Assembly: GCF_027409185.1 (NCBI RefSeq)
Contig: NC_084474.1
Location: forward strand, 89,457,005 to 89,521,004
From: Cynocephalus volans
Taxonomy: Eukaryota > Chordata > Mammalia > Dermoptera > Cynocephalidae
Direction: 5' to 3'
Length of the DNA stretch: 64,000 nt
Each line of letters starts with the position of its first letter. Position 1 is the stretch's first letter. The position numbers were made by a program, and so were the translations under genes. Shown here one piece after another: positions 22,066-32,307 of this stretch. Under the pieces are notes generated by a model that was not told the origin of the DNA, searched no databases, and saw only the letters and a program-made list of their open reading frames with translations.

Positions 22066-23595
22066 TTCTTTTTCATTTATTTTTTTTTAAGTCTTCCAAC
22101 AGTTTATTAGAAAGAATGTAGACGTTTAAAAAAATCCCCACTGTCACGAACATAAGTAGAGGTTTTCAGCCCTGGTATAAGCTGAATCAAAAAAGAAATA
22201 AGAAATCCAATAGTGTATTAACATTTTTTCACTCATTTGCCATACTGACAGTGCAAATGCAAATCTGGTCTAAATGTACAGACTCTCAAGCAACAATGTA
22301 TGGCTTTCATTGTCCTCCATGCTAAGAGATGTAAAGCTTAAGGGCCAAACAATACCAAATGTATAGGCTTCAAAAACCATCGAAGTTAGGGCTTTCACTA
22401 GTTTTAGCTAAGACACATCTGAAACACTGGCACATGATCACTTAATGTGAAGTAAATTTTTTGAAAAATAAACTTTAGTGGAACAATCCTGAAGGATACA
22501 CCAGAGGAACAGCAAGTTACCAGATTAAGGTATCAGCCAATTTGTTTCAGCCACTTGAGTCCATGTCCTAAAATCTAAAATTTAATTATATCTCCCTAAG
22601 CTGAGTGCCTCCTATCACAGCAGTATCTATATTACGAAGTAAAGGAGACTAAGTGAAATGTTTTTATTTAACACAGCTGCTTTATCAATTGCCTAGGACC
22701 TCAACAGCTTCCTGAAAGTCTGGGAAATATTCATGCATAAGCTTATTGCCTTAGCTGACTTAAAATTGCCCATACAGTGGTAGATGTCCACCCTTAGTGA
22801 AGCCTTTTAAAAAACAAACAGGTTGAAAAATGGGTTAATGAAGGCAAATACAGCATCTGCCTTTGGAGCTAACAACTCAGGAATTCTCTCAATTATGAAA
22901 TCTTGCAGAGAAGTTATTTTTCTTTCTCAAAATCCAGGTGTTGACTTGTTCCTTACTCCAGATCTGTCATTTTTTCATCGTCACTGTCTTGTGAATCACC
23001 ATTTGCTCCATCTGCTTCTGGTAAATCTACATCCTCATCACCACCCGTGTTGTTCATCATCTCAGAGAAATGATCAAAATTGGACGTGTCTTCGTCTGAA
23101 TCATCTTCCCAGTCTCTCCAATCATTGAAGTCCACACTAAGCCAATTAAGCTTCGCCCTTTCTTTTGTTAACCTTGGCCATGACTGGCCAGATTCTCCTT
23201 TTCATAAACAACAAAAAATTGGTCTGTCCATTCTCTTATGCTTGGAATCATTTGGATCAATACAGTGAAAATGATCAATTTCATTTAAATGTTTAAAATT
23301 ATCACTTCCTCCAAGACAACTGAAAGTAAGTTTGTATTTTTCAAAATTTACATTAACATTTTTACTGTCTTCAACACAAAATTCAATGAAGACATAGTCC
23401 CTTCCATCATACCACTTTGCAGGATCAGGCTGCATTTTGGACGGGGCAGTGCGACAGGTGGACAGGCCTCTTTGGCAGCGGCTGCTGGGGAGGTGACTCC
23501 TCTCCATGGCGGCTCTGGCCTTTTCTCCCCAGTCATGGCCTCTTCTAGCTCCGCTCAGGCAACAGGGGCAGCGGCAGGCTCGACCTTGATCCCTG
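22066..23595 (-). pseudogene. PTGES3P: Processed pseudogene of PTGES3 (p23 co-chaperone)
   Basis: The parent encodes p23, the HSP90 co-chaperone also named cytosolic prostaglandin E synthase. Here one intron-less reading frame starts at the ATG 23435-23433 and ends with a stop at 22953: 160 codons, the parental length. Residues start MQPDPAKWYD, keep DYVFIEFCVEDSK, GGSDNFKHLNEID and the SWPRLTKERAKLNWLS block, and end in an acidic tail (EDVDLPE...DDEKM-DLE). Codon 78, Arg in p23, is TGA at 23204-23202, best explained by CGA to TGA decay. No frameshift separates the two halves. About 160 bp of 5' UTR and 890 bp of 3' UTR are included, with an A-rich tail at 22066-22090. Loss of introns, tail and a 15-bp target duplication show L1-mediated retrotransposition. 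A full p23 product is not expected. Confidence 0.95.
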
Positions 23596-23610
23596 AAAGA
23601 CACAGATTTT
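23596..23610 (+). repeat. Target-site duplication of PTGES3 retrocopy, right
   Basis: AAAGACACAGATTTT, next to the 5' end of the retrocopy (minus strand). Confidence 0.9.
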
Positions 23611-23857
23611 CTTTGCTTCACTATTTGTGTTTTATTTCAATGGCATGGGTTTCCTTCTTTCTATTATTTACAAATACTTATTATTTGAGAGTAATTTTAA
23701 TACATATGCAGTTGTAAATAATCGTAGAGAGAGGTCCCATTTGCCATTTAGCCTATTTTCCCCAATAGGAACATCTTGCACAAGTCTATTACGATACCAT
23801 AGCCAGGATATTGAAATCAATACAGTCAAAATATAGAAAAAATCTTCAGAATTCATG

Positions 23858-25020
23858 GCAAAGTATAGAATTCTTAGACTTAAAAGCAAAAGTATGACCC
23901 ATAAAAGTAAAAAAAAAAATTATAAAATGAACCTTACAAAAATTTAAAACTTTAACTCTGCCAAAGATCTAAGAAAATGAAAATTCAGGCTACTAACTGG
24001 AAAAGATTATTTGCAAACTACATATCTGAAAAAAGACTAGTATCTAGAATATGTCATTATCTTCCAAAAATTAATTATTAAAAAACCCCCCAAAACAAAG
24101 TAAAACATCCATCTCGAAAATGGGCAAAATACATGAACAAGCACATGTCGAAGAGATATGCAGATGTCAAATAAGCACAGGAAAATGTTTAATGCCATTA
24201 GCTATTAGAGAAATAGACATTAAAACCACAATGAGCTATCAGGACACACCTATTCTAATGTCTAAAATAAAAAATAGTGACAAAATCAAATGTTGGCAAG
24301 GGTTAGAGAAACTGGATCAAACACATATGTTGTTGGTGGGAATGTAAATGACAGAACCACCCTGGAAACTTTTGTCAATGTTTTAAATAACTAAGTGTCA
24401 AAATACTATATGGCACAGAACTTATATCTATGGTCTTTTAATCCAGGGAAATGAAAACTCTTATTCACACAAAAACCTATTCGCAAATGCTTTGGCTGTA
24501 ATCGCCCCAAACTGGAAACAATCCGTATGTTCTTCAGTGGGTGAATGGTCAAGTCAACTGTGAAGTAGCCACACCATAAATATTACTCAGCATTAAAGAG
24601 GAGCAGCCTATCTATGAACTGAACATAGAAACCTCTCCAGAAAATTATGATGGGTGACAAAAGCCGATCCTAAGAAGTTGTGGGCTTGTAAGATTTTATT
24701 TATACAACACTCTTGTGATGACAAAATAATAGAAATTGAAAACATATTAGAATTTTGGGGGGCAGATTTAAGGAACAAGTAAGGACCAGAGCGAAATGGG
24801 TACGGCTACCCTGGGGCTGCATGAAAGACTTGTGCGGTGACAGAAGTGTTCTATATTTTGACTGTAATGATTTCAATATCCTGGCTATGGTATCCTAATA
24901 GACTTGAGCAAGATGTTCCTATTGGGGAAATTAGGCTAAATGGTAAATGGGACCTCTCTCTGTGATTACTCACAACTGCATATATATTGAAATTACCTTC
25001 AAATAAAAAAAGTGTAAGTA
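23858..25020 (+). mobile_element. Old L1 (L1M-type) 3' end, sense
   Basis: 5'-truncated L1. It shows GTATGACCCATAAAAGTAAA, CTGGAAAAGATTATTTGCAAACTACATATCTG, AAAATGGGCAAAATACATGAAC, GAAATAGACATTAAAACCACAATGAG, TGTTGGTGGGAATGTAAA, AACTGGAAACAATCC, GGTGAATGGTCAAG, ATATTACTCAGCATTAAAG, and a 3' UTR ending GGGACCTCTCTCTGTGATT...TTCAAATAAAAAAAG. ORF2 is broken by many stops. Its last 170 bp are duplicated in inverted form at 23640-23838. Confidence 0.85.
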
Positions 25021-25394
25021 AATAAGAGAAAGAAGGAAACCCATGCCATTGAAATAGAACACAAATAGAGAAACAAATAAAATTTGTGCCTTTTAAGCCT
25101 AAAATATGTGTTTGAACTTTTTATCTGGTCCAACTTTTTCTGTACGATAATTACAAGGCATAGAGGGAAAGATCAAATTCTCTAGGTTATAAAGGTAAAA
25201 CGGCAGTGGCAGAACTGCAAATCTGGCTTCTTAAGTTCCAAACATGAATACCTTCCTCAAATGTCATTGCCATTGAGAAACCCTATTACAGAGAAGGACA
25301 TTATTTATTGTTTGCATCTTGTCTTTAATCTGTTGATAAAACTGATTGTCTGCTACTTTTCTTCATTTAAAGGTGTGTTCATATTTCCAAATAA
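24849..25394 (-). repeat. Right arm of inverted duplication (empty target site)
   Basis: About 546 bp, the reverse complement of 21748-22065 plus 23611-23838. It starts inside the L1 3' UTR (TTCTATATTTTGACTGTAATG) and runs about 375 bp past the L1 tail, ending near ATATTTCCAAATAA. It has no PTGES3 insertion, so it is the ancestral, unoccupied paralogous site. Confidence 0.9.
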
Positions 25395-25779
25395 CATTGA
25401 TAGGATAAATAATGATAATTCATGAATTCAACACATATGAACCATAGTTTGCACATTCTGTTGTTTTCTGGACATATGGAAGTGGATAGGAAATGGACAT
25501 GTTCTTAAAAACGTACATTTTAGCAGTAACAAAGACACTATAAACCTGAGAATATAAACATGTAATTACAGTACCATTATAACTATAAAATTATAATTAC
25601 ACTAGTTGCAGTATTTACTGTACATAGATATATATTCCGTGAATCACAATCAACCATCTAACCTTTCCTGGAGAAATCAGGGATACTCCACTTCTTGAAG
25701 CTTGGAGTTGTATGTTAACACCTGTAAATGGACTGCATCTAACTCCATAAAGGAAACTGAGGATATGCGAAATAATTGA
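25395..25779. other. No gene seen; unassigned DNA
   Basis: AT-rich sequence beyond the inverted duplication. Nothing recognised. Confidence 0.5.
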
Positions 25780-25985
25780 ATGTGCAGCCTCTGGGGGCAG
25801 GAAATTAGCAATATGAATCTCCAGATCTCATTCATCAAATGCAAAGTATGGGGTATATCACTTAGATTCCCTTGACCTCATTGACTCATCAGTACAATGG
25901 GAATATAACTATCTATGTTTCAATGTCGTCATAAGTATCAGATGCTAACATCAGAAGGCACTTAAAAAAGTGGCAGAGAATGGAT
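25780..25985 (+). mobile_element. MIR SINE, sense
   Basis: GTGCAGCCTCTGGGGGCAGG, then TATATCACTTAGATTCCCTTGACCTCATTGACTCATCAGTACAATGGGAATATAACTATCTATG, then AGAAGGCACTTAAAAAAGTGGC. The whole MIR order is present though diverged. Confidence 0.6.
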
Positions 25986-26400
25986 GTTCAGTAAAGACTG
26001 ATATTATAAAGGCTCAAAAATCACATATTTGGCTTCTTAGAGAGACAGGGATTCATAACATTAAGCTCTGTCACCTGATTTTTTTTTTTTCATATCTGTT
26101 ACTAATGTGAGGAGCTAAAAGACTGATGTAAATGAACCATATAAATAAAACAACTTTTGGATGTCTAGTTCACAATTTTTGATTTACAACAGACATTGAC
26201 TTCCTTTCTCTTCACCTATAAAATTACAAAAAAAAAATAAATCCCAAATTTTAAAAAGTAGTATCACACAAGGTCCAGGGTAATATAGGAGGAGAGAATA
26301 GCATACAAGTGATTTCAGAAAACTCCAAAAAGGAAAAGCTGGAGAGGACGTTATAACATACAGACTTCATAGGGGTATTCTCCTAAAATATGATGCCATT
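25986..26400. other. No gene seen; unassigned DNA
   Basis: AT-rich with a T-tract at 26080 and an A-tract at 26228. Nothing recognised. Confidence 0.45.
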
Positions 26401-26725
26401 TTACTTGAAAACACTCCAGTAGAAAATCAAGCACCCCGGAATATGAGGCGGTGTTGAAACTTGCGGTGGAACAGTTGGAGGGAGAGTCGTGGTTGTCAGT
26501 TTTAATTCTCTGCAGATTGCACAGACTCCTGTGTTTCCAGAGCCCCTCTTCATAGTCAGCATATAGCTCTGCAAATTCACACGTATCCTTAGGAATGATT
26601 TTGGAGAATTCTTTTCTGGTAAAAAAGTGAATTGGTCCAGTGAAAAGACCTCCAGATGCTGATATGTGGGTATTCCCAGAGAAACAGGATCTAGCAGTCT
26701 GATCAACTTTTATTTAAGCCACCAC
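26401..26725 (-). other. Unassigned interval open in two minus-strand frames
   Basis: On the minus strand one frame gives a 101-codon ATG-started ORF (26706-26401). A second, ATG-less frame is open for about 110 codons from a TAA near 26717. The second reads SGNTHISASGGLFTGPIHF and DTCEFAELYADYEEG among others. I do not recognise either. It directly continues the ERVL pol relic to its right, so it may be part of that element or of its 3' flank. Confidence 0.35.
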
Positions 26726-27375
26726 AAGAGAAGACCTGCCCTGCCTTATGGTGGCCCAGGATCAAGTGTTTCATGTCTATCGGGGTCCAGCAACACACCA
26801 AGAGCTGTTGCTAAAAAGGCATAAAATGCTCTTGCTGTGGCTGAGATAGCCTTCCTTCAAAATCGCAGGGGTTACATTGTGATTTCTTTACTGGGGTTTG
26901 CCAAGAGCTTCCTGTTCCTTTTCCTACCACTTCGCTCCTTCCCTGCCTTTTTCCAACTTTTTCCACTTCTGACACTTCCAACACCATAGGGTCTGCTGGA
27001 TCACTGGATCACATGGCTCTAGTGTCAGGGGTGATTGCACTGTGCCTACACCTGCTGCAGTGCCCTTTTCTGCTTTTGGCCTCACTCAGAGGGCAGCCTC
27101 TGTGTCACCAGGTGTCAATATGTCTAGATCAATATTCCTAGGCACAGAAAGTATTGACTCTAGAACCCAAAGAGGCCAACCAGGTGCATGCTCCCCTCTT
27201 TGTGGCAGGTGATGCAAGATGCAGGTGATATTTAGGAGGGATACCATGTCAAGACTGTAATTCTTGAACCCTAAAAGCTTTACTAAAATGCCCCACTCCT
27301 GAGTGAAATGTATTCACTTAAAAAATCTCCTCTAACTTGCTTTCTGGAAAAATAACTTCGCATTTCTTGCTTTGT
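26726..27375 (-). mobile_element. Endogenous retrovirus-L pol relic, antisense (part 1)
   Basis: From memory of the mammalian ERVL family, the plus strand shows the reverse complement of pol. Landmarks are GAGAAGACCTGCCCTGCC, TGTTGCTAAAAAGGCATAAAATGCTCTTGC, AAAATCGCAGGGGTTACAT, TTTACTGGGGTTTGCCAAGAGCTTCC and CTTTTGGCCTCACTCAGAGGG. Every frame is interrupted by stops, so nothing is expressed. It is split from its second part by an LTR-like insertion. Confidence 0.65.
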
Positions 27376-27379
27376 AGTT

Positions 27380-27885
27380 AGTCCCAAGCCATTAACTGAG
27401 ATTAAATCACAATACAGCAACGTCACAGAAACCCAGCTCAGCTGGGAATGAGGTGAGGTCACCTGCACCCTAATATAAGTCAGGGAGGAGAAGAGAAACC
27501 AGAGGAGCTTTGGTTCCATAGATGACGTCAGAAGGCAGCTGATTATCACTCCTGGAGATTGTACACCTGGCCCCTTTCACGTAGTCTGCATCCTCAAAAC
27601 CTTGTACCTGCCCCCTTGCCCTTAGCCCCCATCCCCAAACCCCATAAAACCTCCCTTCCCCTGGAAATCAGGGAGGCAATTGGGATTTTAGGCTCTCTCA
27701 GTTGATGTCTTCCATAATAAAGAGCGTTTTGCTTAAGCTCTATGTGGCGAGGGTCATTGACAATCCTTTAGCAGTGAGTGCTCTGACCCAGTTAGAGGAG
27801 GGATTTCCCCAACCAAGTAAGCCTCCCATTGTGAGAAGCGGCATGTAGTGGAAGCTCATCCTAGGCTAGCTCTCACAAGTTGGCT
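27380..27885 (+). mobile_element. LTR-like insertion inside the ERVL relic
   Basis: This interval separates two collinear parts of ERVL pol, so it is a later insertion. It is CT-rich and pyrimidine-rich at 27590-27665, with CCATAAAACC (TATA-like) at 27640 and AATAAA at 27716. A GTGGCGAGGGTCATTGACA block resembling the end of a class I LTR follows. Exact ends and the target duplication were not fixed by eye. Confidence 0.45.
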
Positions 27886-27889
27886 GACG

Positions 27890-28425
27890 GTGAAGGGGAA
27901 TCCCTCAAGATTCATTGGTTTACCTGAATAATTTTAGAGCCCTTCTCCCACCCTCTGGAGCACCTCCAGTCTCCTAGCTAACTCTCGCTCTTCCTGTACA
28001 ATCAGCATGATACAATCAATAAAATGGATCAGTGTAATACTTTGTGGGAGGTGGTCCAGATGTCATTTGAATATTATAACATAGGGTGGGTAAAAAGTAA
28101 CTTAACCCTGAGGCTACACTGTATTCTGTCCAACATGAATAAAAACTGTTTTTGATCCTCTTTTCTAGTTGCAATGAAAAAGAATGCATTCATCTAATCC
28201 ACAGTGACAGAAACATGCATTTAAGACCTTGTTAATCTGCTCCACCACTGATACAATGTTTAATATAATAACTGTGTTTGATGTTTTAGTCTATGGTAGT
28301 CTACAGTCATTCTGCAGTATCTGTTCAGTTTCTGCAGGGATAAGACTGGTCAATTAAAGATTCAGAAAAGTGCTATACATATGAGATACAAACTAACATT
28401 ACAAAAACTACTTGAAAATTTAGGG
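27890..28425 (-). mobile_element. Endogenous retrovirus-L pol relic, antisense (part 2)
   Basis: Reverse-transcriptase part of ERVL pol. On the minus strand the catalytic region at about 28010-28035 reads His-Phe-Ile-Asp-Cys, so the second catalytic aspartate is lost. Other landmarks on the plus strand are CTTTGTGGGAGGTGGTCCAGAT, AACCCTGAGGCTACACTGTA, GAATGCATTCATCTAATCCAC and CTACAGTCATTCTGCAG. Numerous stops and frameshifts mark an old, dead copy. Confidence 0.72.
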
Positions 28426-28439
28426 CTCCTTTCTTTCTT

Positions 28440-28705
28440 CATTTCTGAAGGCGTGAGTGGAGCTGAGGATCCACTTTTGTGATGGTTTACTACTCAGACA
28501 GTGCTGGTTTCTAGCAGTTGGGACCACTTCCCCTCTAGATTGGCCTCTTTATGGCATGGCAGCTGGGTTCCCTCAGAGGGAGCAGAGCAATCCAACAAAC
28601 AAACAGAGAGTGCAAGAGGAAGTCACAAACCTAATAGGACACAGTCTCCAAAGTCACGCTGTCACTTCTGCCACATTCTGTTCATTAAAAGTGAGTGTCT
28701 AATCC
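28440..28705 (+). mobile_element. Old interspersed repeat of unknown family
   Basis: TTGGGACCACTTCCCCTCTAGATTGGCCTC, GGCATGGCAGCTGGGTTCCCTCAGAG, GCAATCCAACAAAC, CACAGTCTCCAAAGTCACGC and GTCACTTCTGCCACATTCTGTTCATT follow the order of a common old mammalian repeat. I cannot name it. Short overlapping plus-strand frames here are not genes. Confidence 0.4.
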
Positions 28706-28800
28706 CCTATTTCATCTGAATCAGGAAAGACAATGCACAAATACTCATCTGTGAATTGCCAAGTGTTTGTGTGTGTCAGCATTTAATATACCTGTTGGAA
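28706..28800 (+). repeat. Diverged direct repeat, copy 1
   Basis: TATTTCATCTGAATCAGG...ATCTGTGAATTGCCAAGTG...TGTGTGTGTCAGC...CCTGTTGGAACAA aligns with 30032-30122 in the same orientation, about 1.3 kb away. Confidence 0.7.
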
Positions 28801-28849
28801 CAACTCCAGAGAAAGGAATCACGCTCCACCTATTAAGGGTAGGATTGTC

Positions 28850-29924
28850 AAAGAACTGTGGACACATTTCAAAGCCACCACACACCAAGAGTCTAAAATC
28901 TGAAAGGATGCTTTAGATCTCCGAACTTGTGACGCAGGTGTCTGCACTGTACCAAAAATAACATCACCAGGAGATACCTTACTTTACCCTGTGTAGACTT
29001 ACCTTGGCTTAAGAGTGCTGTGGACAAAAAGAAAATGAAAAGGAAAAACAATAGAATGAATCAATTTGTTATATTTGAAAGTAGCCATCAAGAGTTCATA
29101 GAAAACCTTTAATTTACCCTAAGGGCTTATAAACAAGAAAGAAATTTGTTGCTTGTTTTCTCTGAAGTTTGTGTTTACAGGTCCTAGATTTACTGCTTGG
29201 ATTTTGCCAATGGAATTTAAGGGAAACTAAAGTAACATAAGCAGAAATATACAGTCTTAAACCTTAAGGGATCTTCAGTAATTGATATACTGTTTTAGGG
29301 AAGTTATCTCAAACAATGTGCCAAAGATTTTAATATGCATCATAATACAGTGAACAATTCATTTAAATAATTTACCAATAAATTTCTTAATAAAACTAAA
29401 CATTTTTAAGTTGAATTTTTAAGTGAAAGACATAAGAAGTTTTCATATTTTAATCAAATTTTGAATTTTCATGAACACAATATTGATCCCGTATTAAACA
29501 AAATACATTTGACTCGAGAACCCTAATTTTATAGAACACCTATTAACATAGTTTGAGGAATTCTGGTTTGAGCATGAGGCACTCCTGAGTTTGAAAACAG
29601 TTTCTGGCCTGCCTCACGAATCTTGCCTGGCTCAGGTACCTTCTTGCTGCCTTGCTCTGTGTACATACCCACTGTCCTCACTACTGCAGTGGCTGAACTC
29701 TGGGCACTTCAGCTATTCCAACCATGGCTGCTTCCTGGAGATACGTTAGTGTGCAACCCAGAACAGACATATTTCAATAAATGATGGATGAATTTAAGTT
29801 TTTCAGAACACCCCATGACCTGATTACAAAATAGTCTCACTTTCAGGTAATTCAGAGTTTTATACATGAGTGTGCCAGAGTAAAAGGAATACAAAGAAAA
29901 CTGGAATTTGAGAATAGAGGACAG
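28850..29924. other. No gene seen; unassigned DNA
   Basis: No supported gene. Around 29560-29790 a diffuse repeat signature ending TTTCAATAAATGATGGATGAA may be an old LINE end, but it is not named. Confidence 0.45.
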
Positions 29925-30031
29925 GAGTGAGAGACACGTGTCTGCTTCCTATTAGCTTCTGATGGCTTCATTTAACTTCCTAAGCCTACATTTTCCTTTC
30001 TGGAAAACAGGCTCAGTAACTCCACATTGCC
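29925..30031 (+). mobile_element. MIR SINE relic, sense
   Basis: GTCTGCTTCCTATTAGCTTC, TTTAACTTCCTAAGCCTACATTTTCCTTTCTGGAAAACAGGCTCAGTAAC follow the MIR core. It leads into the second copy of the direct repeat, so copy 2 may simply be its tail. Confidence 0.45.
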
Positions 30032-30122
30032 TATTTCATCAGAGTCAACTGAGATGCACAAAATCTGTGAACTGCTAAGTTTTCTGTGTGTGTCGGAAGT
30101 TAAAAGATGCCTGTTGGAACAA
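30032..30122 (+). repeat. Diverged direct repeat, copy 2
   Basis: TATTTCATCAGAGTCAACTG...ATCTGTGAACTGCTAAG...GTGTGTGTCGGAAG...GCCTGTTGGAACAA, partner of 28706-28800. Confidence 0.7.
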
Positions 30123-30664
30123 TGGGTTGAATTCTTTGTAGCTAGACAGTATCATGAATATAACAAGACACGAAATGCAACTCACAGGTGGATATAGAAC
30201 GTTACTCCCCATGCGGCCCAGACACCTGTAGTGAGCAATTTCTTTAGCAATGTCTCTGGCTTAAAGTCTTGAAGAATGTGTCAGTGGATTTGGTGAAATA
30301 AGCCAAGAATTAAATGCCTTCCACTGGGGCTACAGGCAAGGCAGAATTTTGATATTAGACTCCCCTTTTGTTTGGATCAAGGGATAATGAGTATCTCTAT
30401 AGAGAACAGTGAAGAAATTACACAGCATTCAATAACTGCCAATTCTATCCAGATGCCTCTCTTTGCTAGGAAAAAAGGGAAACCAGTTCTCTGTATTAAT
30501 TCAGAATCTTTTTCCAGAAGACTTCTGAAATACACCTTGGATTTTTCAGAGAAAACATATCTAGAGAAATCTAGTTATACAAAGATCCAGATACAGATAT
30601 AGAAAGAAAATTCTGACTTCAGTAAATAGATAAAGGATTCTCTTCATTTACAAAAATACAACAA
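30123..30664. other. No gene seen; unassigned DNA
   Basis: A 76-codon plus frame at 30372-30602 has no recognisable feature. Nothing else is seen. Confidence 0.45.
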
Positions 30665-30860
30665 TATGATCTGGAGTTAGAAAAACTTAAGTTTGAACCT
30701 CAAATCTACCACTTGTTAACACTATGACCTGGGATAAGTTATTTGACTTTTGAACCTCAGTTTCCTTGGTGGTAAAATTGGTTAAGATAATATTCTCTAC
30801 TCTATTGCTCTGTAGATTAAATGATAAAACACATGTGAATTGCCTGGCACTATACTTAAA
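30665..30860 (+). mobile_element. MIR SINE, sense
   Basis: Nearly full MIR: GATCTGGAGTTAGAAAAACTTAAGTTTGAACCTCAAATCTACCACTTG, ATGACCTGGGATAAGTTATTTGACTTTTGAACCTCAGTTTCC, and TTAAATGATAAAACACATGTG...CCTGGCACTATAC. Confidence 0.7.
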
Positions 30861-32012
30861 GCACAAAAACCTCAAGCCATTGTCAACAGCTAGTAGCAAA
30901 AGTGTTTGTAGTGTTGTGTGCATTGATGATTTTAATGGTATTCTTTATCTTCTAGGAAATTTCAGACTAGGGGGTGCTAAGGTGGGAAGACAGATCCCAA
31001 ACGCATTACAAGGTGTTATGTGATGTGTTGTGGGGAAGGCATGATGGTATGGTGGATGAGATAAATGGTTTATCTGAATAGAGAATCAGAGAAGCCTCCC
31101 AGTGAAGGTAACATTGCTGATGGGTATTTTAAAAAGAGGACGATTTCAGCAGTATCTCTGTATAGATTTGCCTTATTTTCAATGTGATATTTTGTTTACA
31201 GCATGAAATATGGATTAGACAGTCCTGTATGACCTTGGGAAATATTTTATTTTTTATTTATACTACAAATATCTATTGAGTCAAACACTGCAATAGCCAC
31301 AGAGGCTACAACAATAAATAGAATGTGATTCGTGACCTACCAGGAGCTCACAAATGAGGGAAGTAAATAAGCCAATATCCATAGCAGAATAAAAGATGGT
31401 GGACCATATAATTTATCACCCAAGCAATGTACTTTTGAATGTGAAGTGAGTCACTATCAATAATTCTACCTGGACTAAAAGCATATACTGAGTTTGTCCT
31501 CAGCAAATGGGAATCTAGGCAACTGGTGTGAGACCTGTGTAAGTACTATAGGAACTCAGACAAAGAAGGGACCGACTCAGTGTGGACAGGCAACAAAGAC
31601 TGCAAAAATTTATACTGGATTTAGACAGGTAAGAGTTCACCAGGCAGACAAGAGAGGGTGGGAACCAGGATGTGAGGTGTCACAAAGATAGGAAACTTTA
31701 TGGTTTGTGTCAACACCCACAAATTGCTTCATGTGACCAGAGCGTAGAATATAAATGAAGGGAAGTGGCAAGACATCATGATAAGATACTTAGCTTGCCC
31801 CTCCAGAAAACAAACAAACAAACAAAAAAATCAAGAACTAAAGCAAGCATGGTTAATGATACAAACTCGGTAGAGGCAATAAGAAGCTCTCTTGATTTCT
31901 GAATTAAATCATATAGATAGCAGACCGAACTGTCCAACATCATCTTTGTGTCTTGGCAAAAGAGCTCAGAACTCACTGCTGCAGGGAACTGAATAAACAT
32001 AAAGTTGGTTCC
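30861..32012. other. No gene seen; faint ancient repeat and CAAA run
   Basis: No supported gene. 31240-31420 resembles a diffuse old repeat (TATTGAGTCAAACACTGCAATAGCC...AGGAGCTCACAAATG). A short (CAAA)n run lies at 31808-31830. The remainder is unassigned. Confidence 0.4.
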
Positions 32013-32307
32013 TGCTATGGTTTTAATGTGTTCCTCAAAGTTTATCTACTGGAAACATTTTCTAATGCAACAATGTTAAGGTGGGAACTTTAAGAGGTAT
32101 TAAGTAATGAGGGCTTTGCCCTTGTGATTGGATTAATGGCAATATTGTGAGAGTGGGTTAGTTACCCAGAGTGGCAGCTTTCACCAGATGCTGGCACCTT
32201 GATATTGGACTTTCCAGCCTCCAGAGCTGTGAGGAATAAATTTCTTTTCCTTATAAATTATCCAGTCTTTGGTATTCTGTCATAGCAGCACAAAATGGAC
32301 TAAGACA
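32013..32307 (+). mobile_element. MaLR-type solo LTR, sense
   Basis: Opens TGCTATGGTTTTAATGTG and closes AAAATGGACTAAGACA. It contains GATTGGATTAATGGCAATATTGTGAGAGTGGGTTAG, CACCAGATGCTGGCACCTTGATATTGGAC and GTGAGGAATAAATTTC (polyadenylation signal). The middle appears deleted (about 295 bp). A 5-bp flank GTTCC/GTGCC is a plausible target duplication. It is the only MaLR copy of this subgroup on the plus strand here. Confidence 0.82.

Larger units (their letters stand above)
21748..23838 (+). repeat. Left arm of inverted duplication, split by retrocopy
   Basis: Two parts, 21748-22065 and 23611-23838, together equal the reverse complement of the right arm at 24849-25394. Matching landmarks are GAAGACAAAGTAGCAAACAATCAG, TTTGCAGTTCTGCCACTGC, TTTTACCTTTATAACCTAGAGAATT, CCAGATAAGAAGTTCAA, AATGGCATGGGTTTCCTTC, CCCCAATAGGAACATCTTGC and ACCATAGCCAGGATATTGAAATC. 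Identity over the inner 200 bp is about 88% by eye. The inner part is an antisense L1 3' end and the outer part is its flank. The interval 22066-23595 is a later insertion. Confidence 0.9.

Noticed and set aside
22953-23435. PTGES3 as a functional gene
   Set aside because: Premature stop at codon 78, no introns, an A-rich tail and a target-site duplication show a processed pseudogene.
21748-25394. Inverted repeat as an L1 twin-priming product
   Set aside because: The arms include about 375 bp of flanking DNA beyond the L1 tail, which twin priming cannot copy in inverted form.
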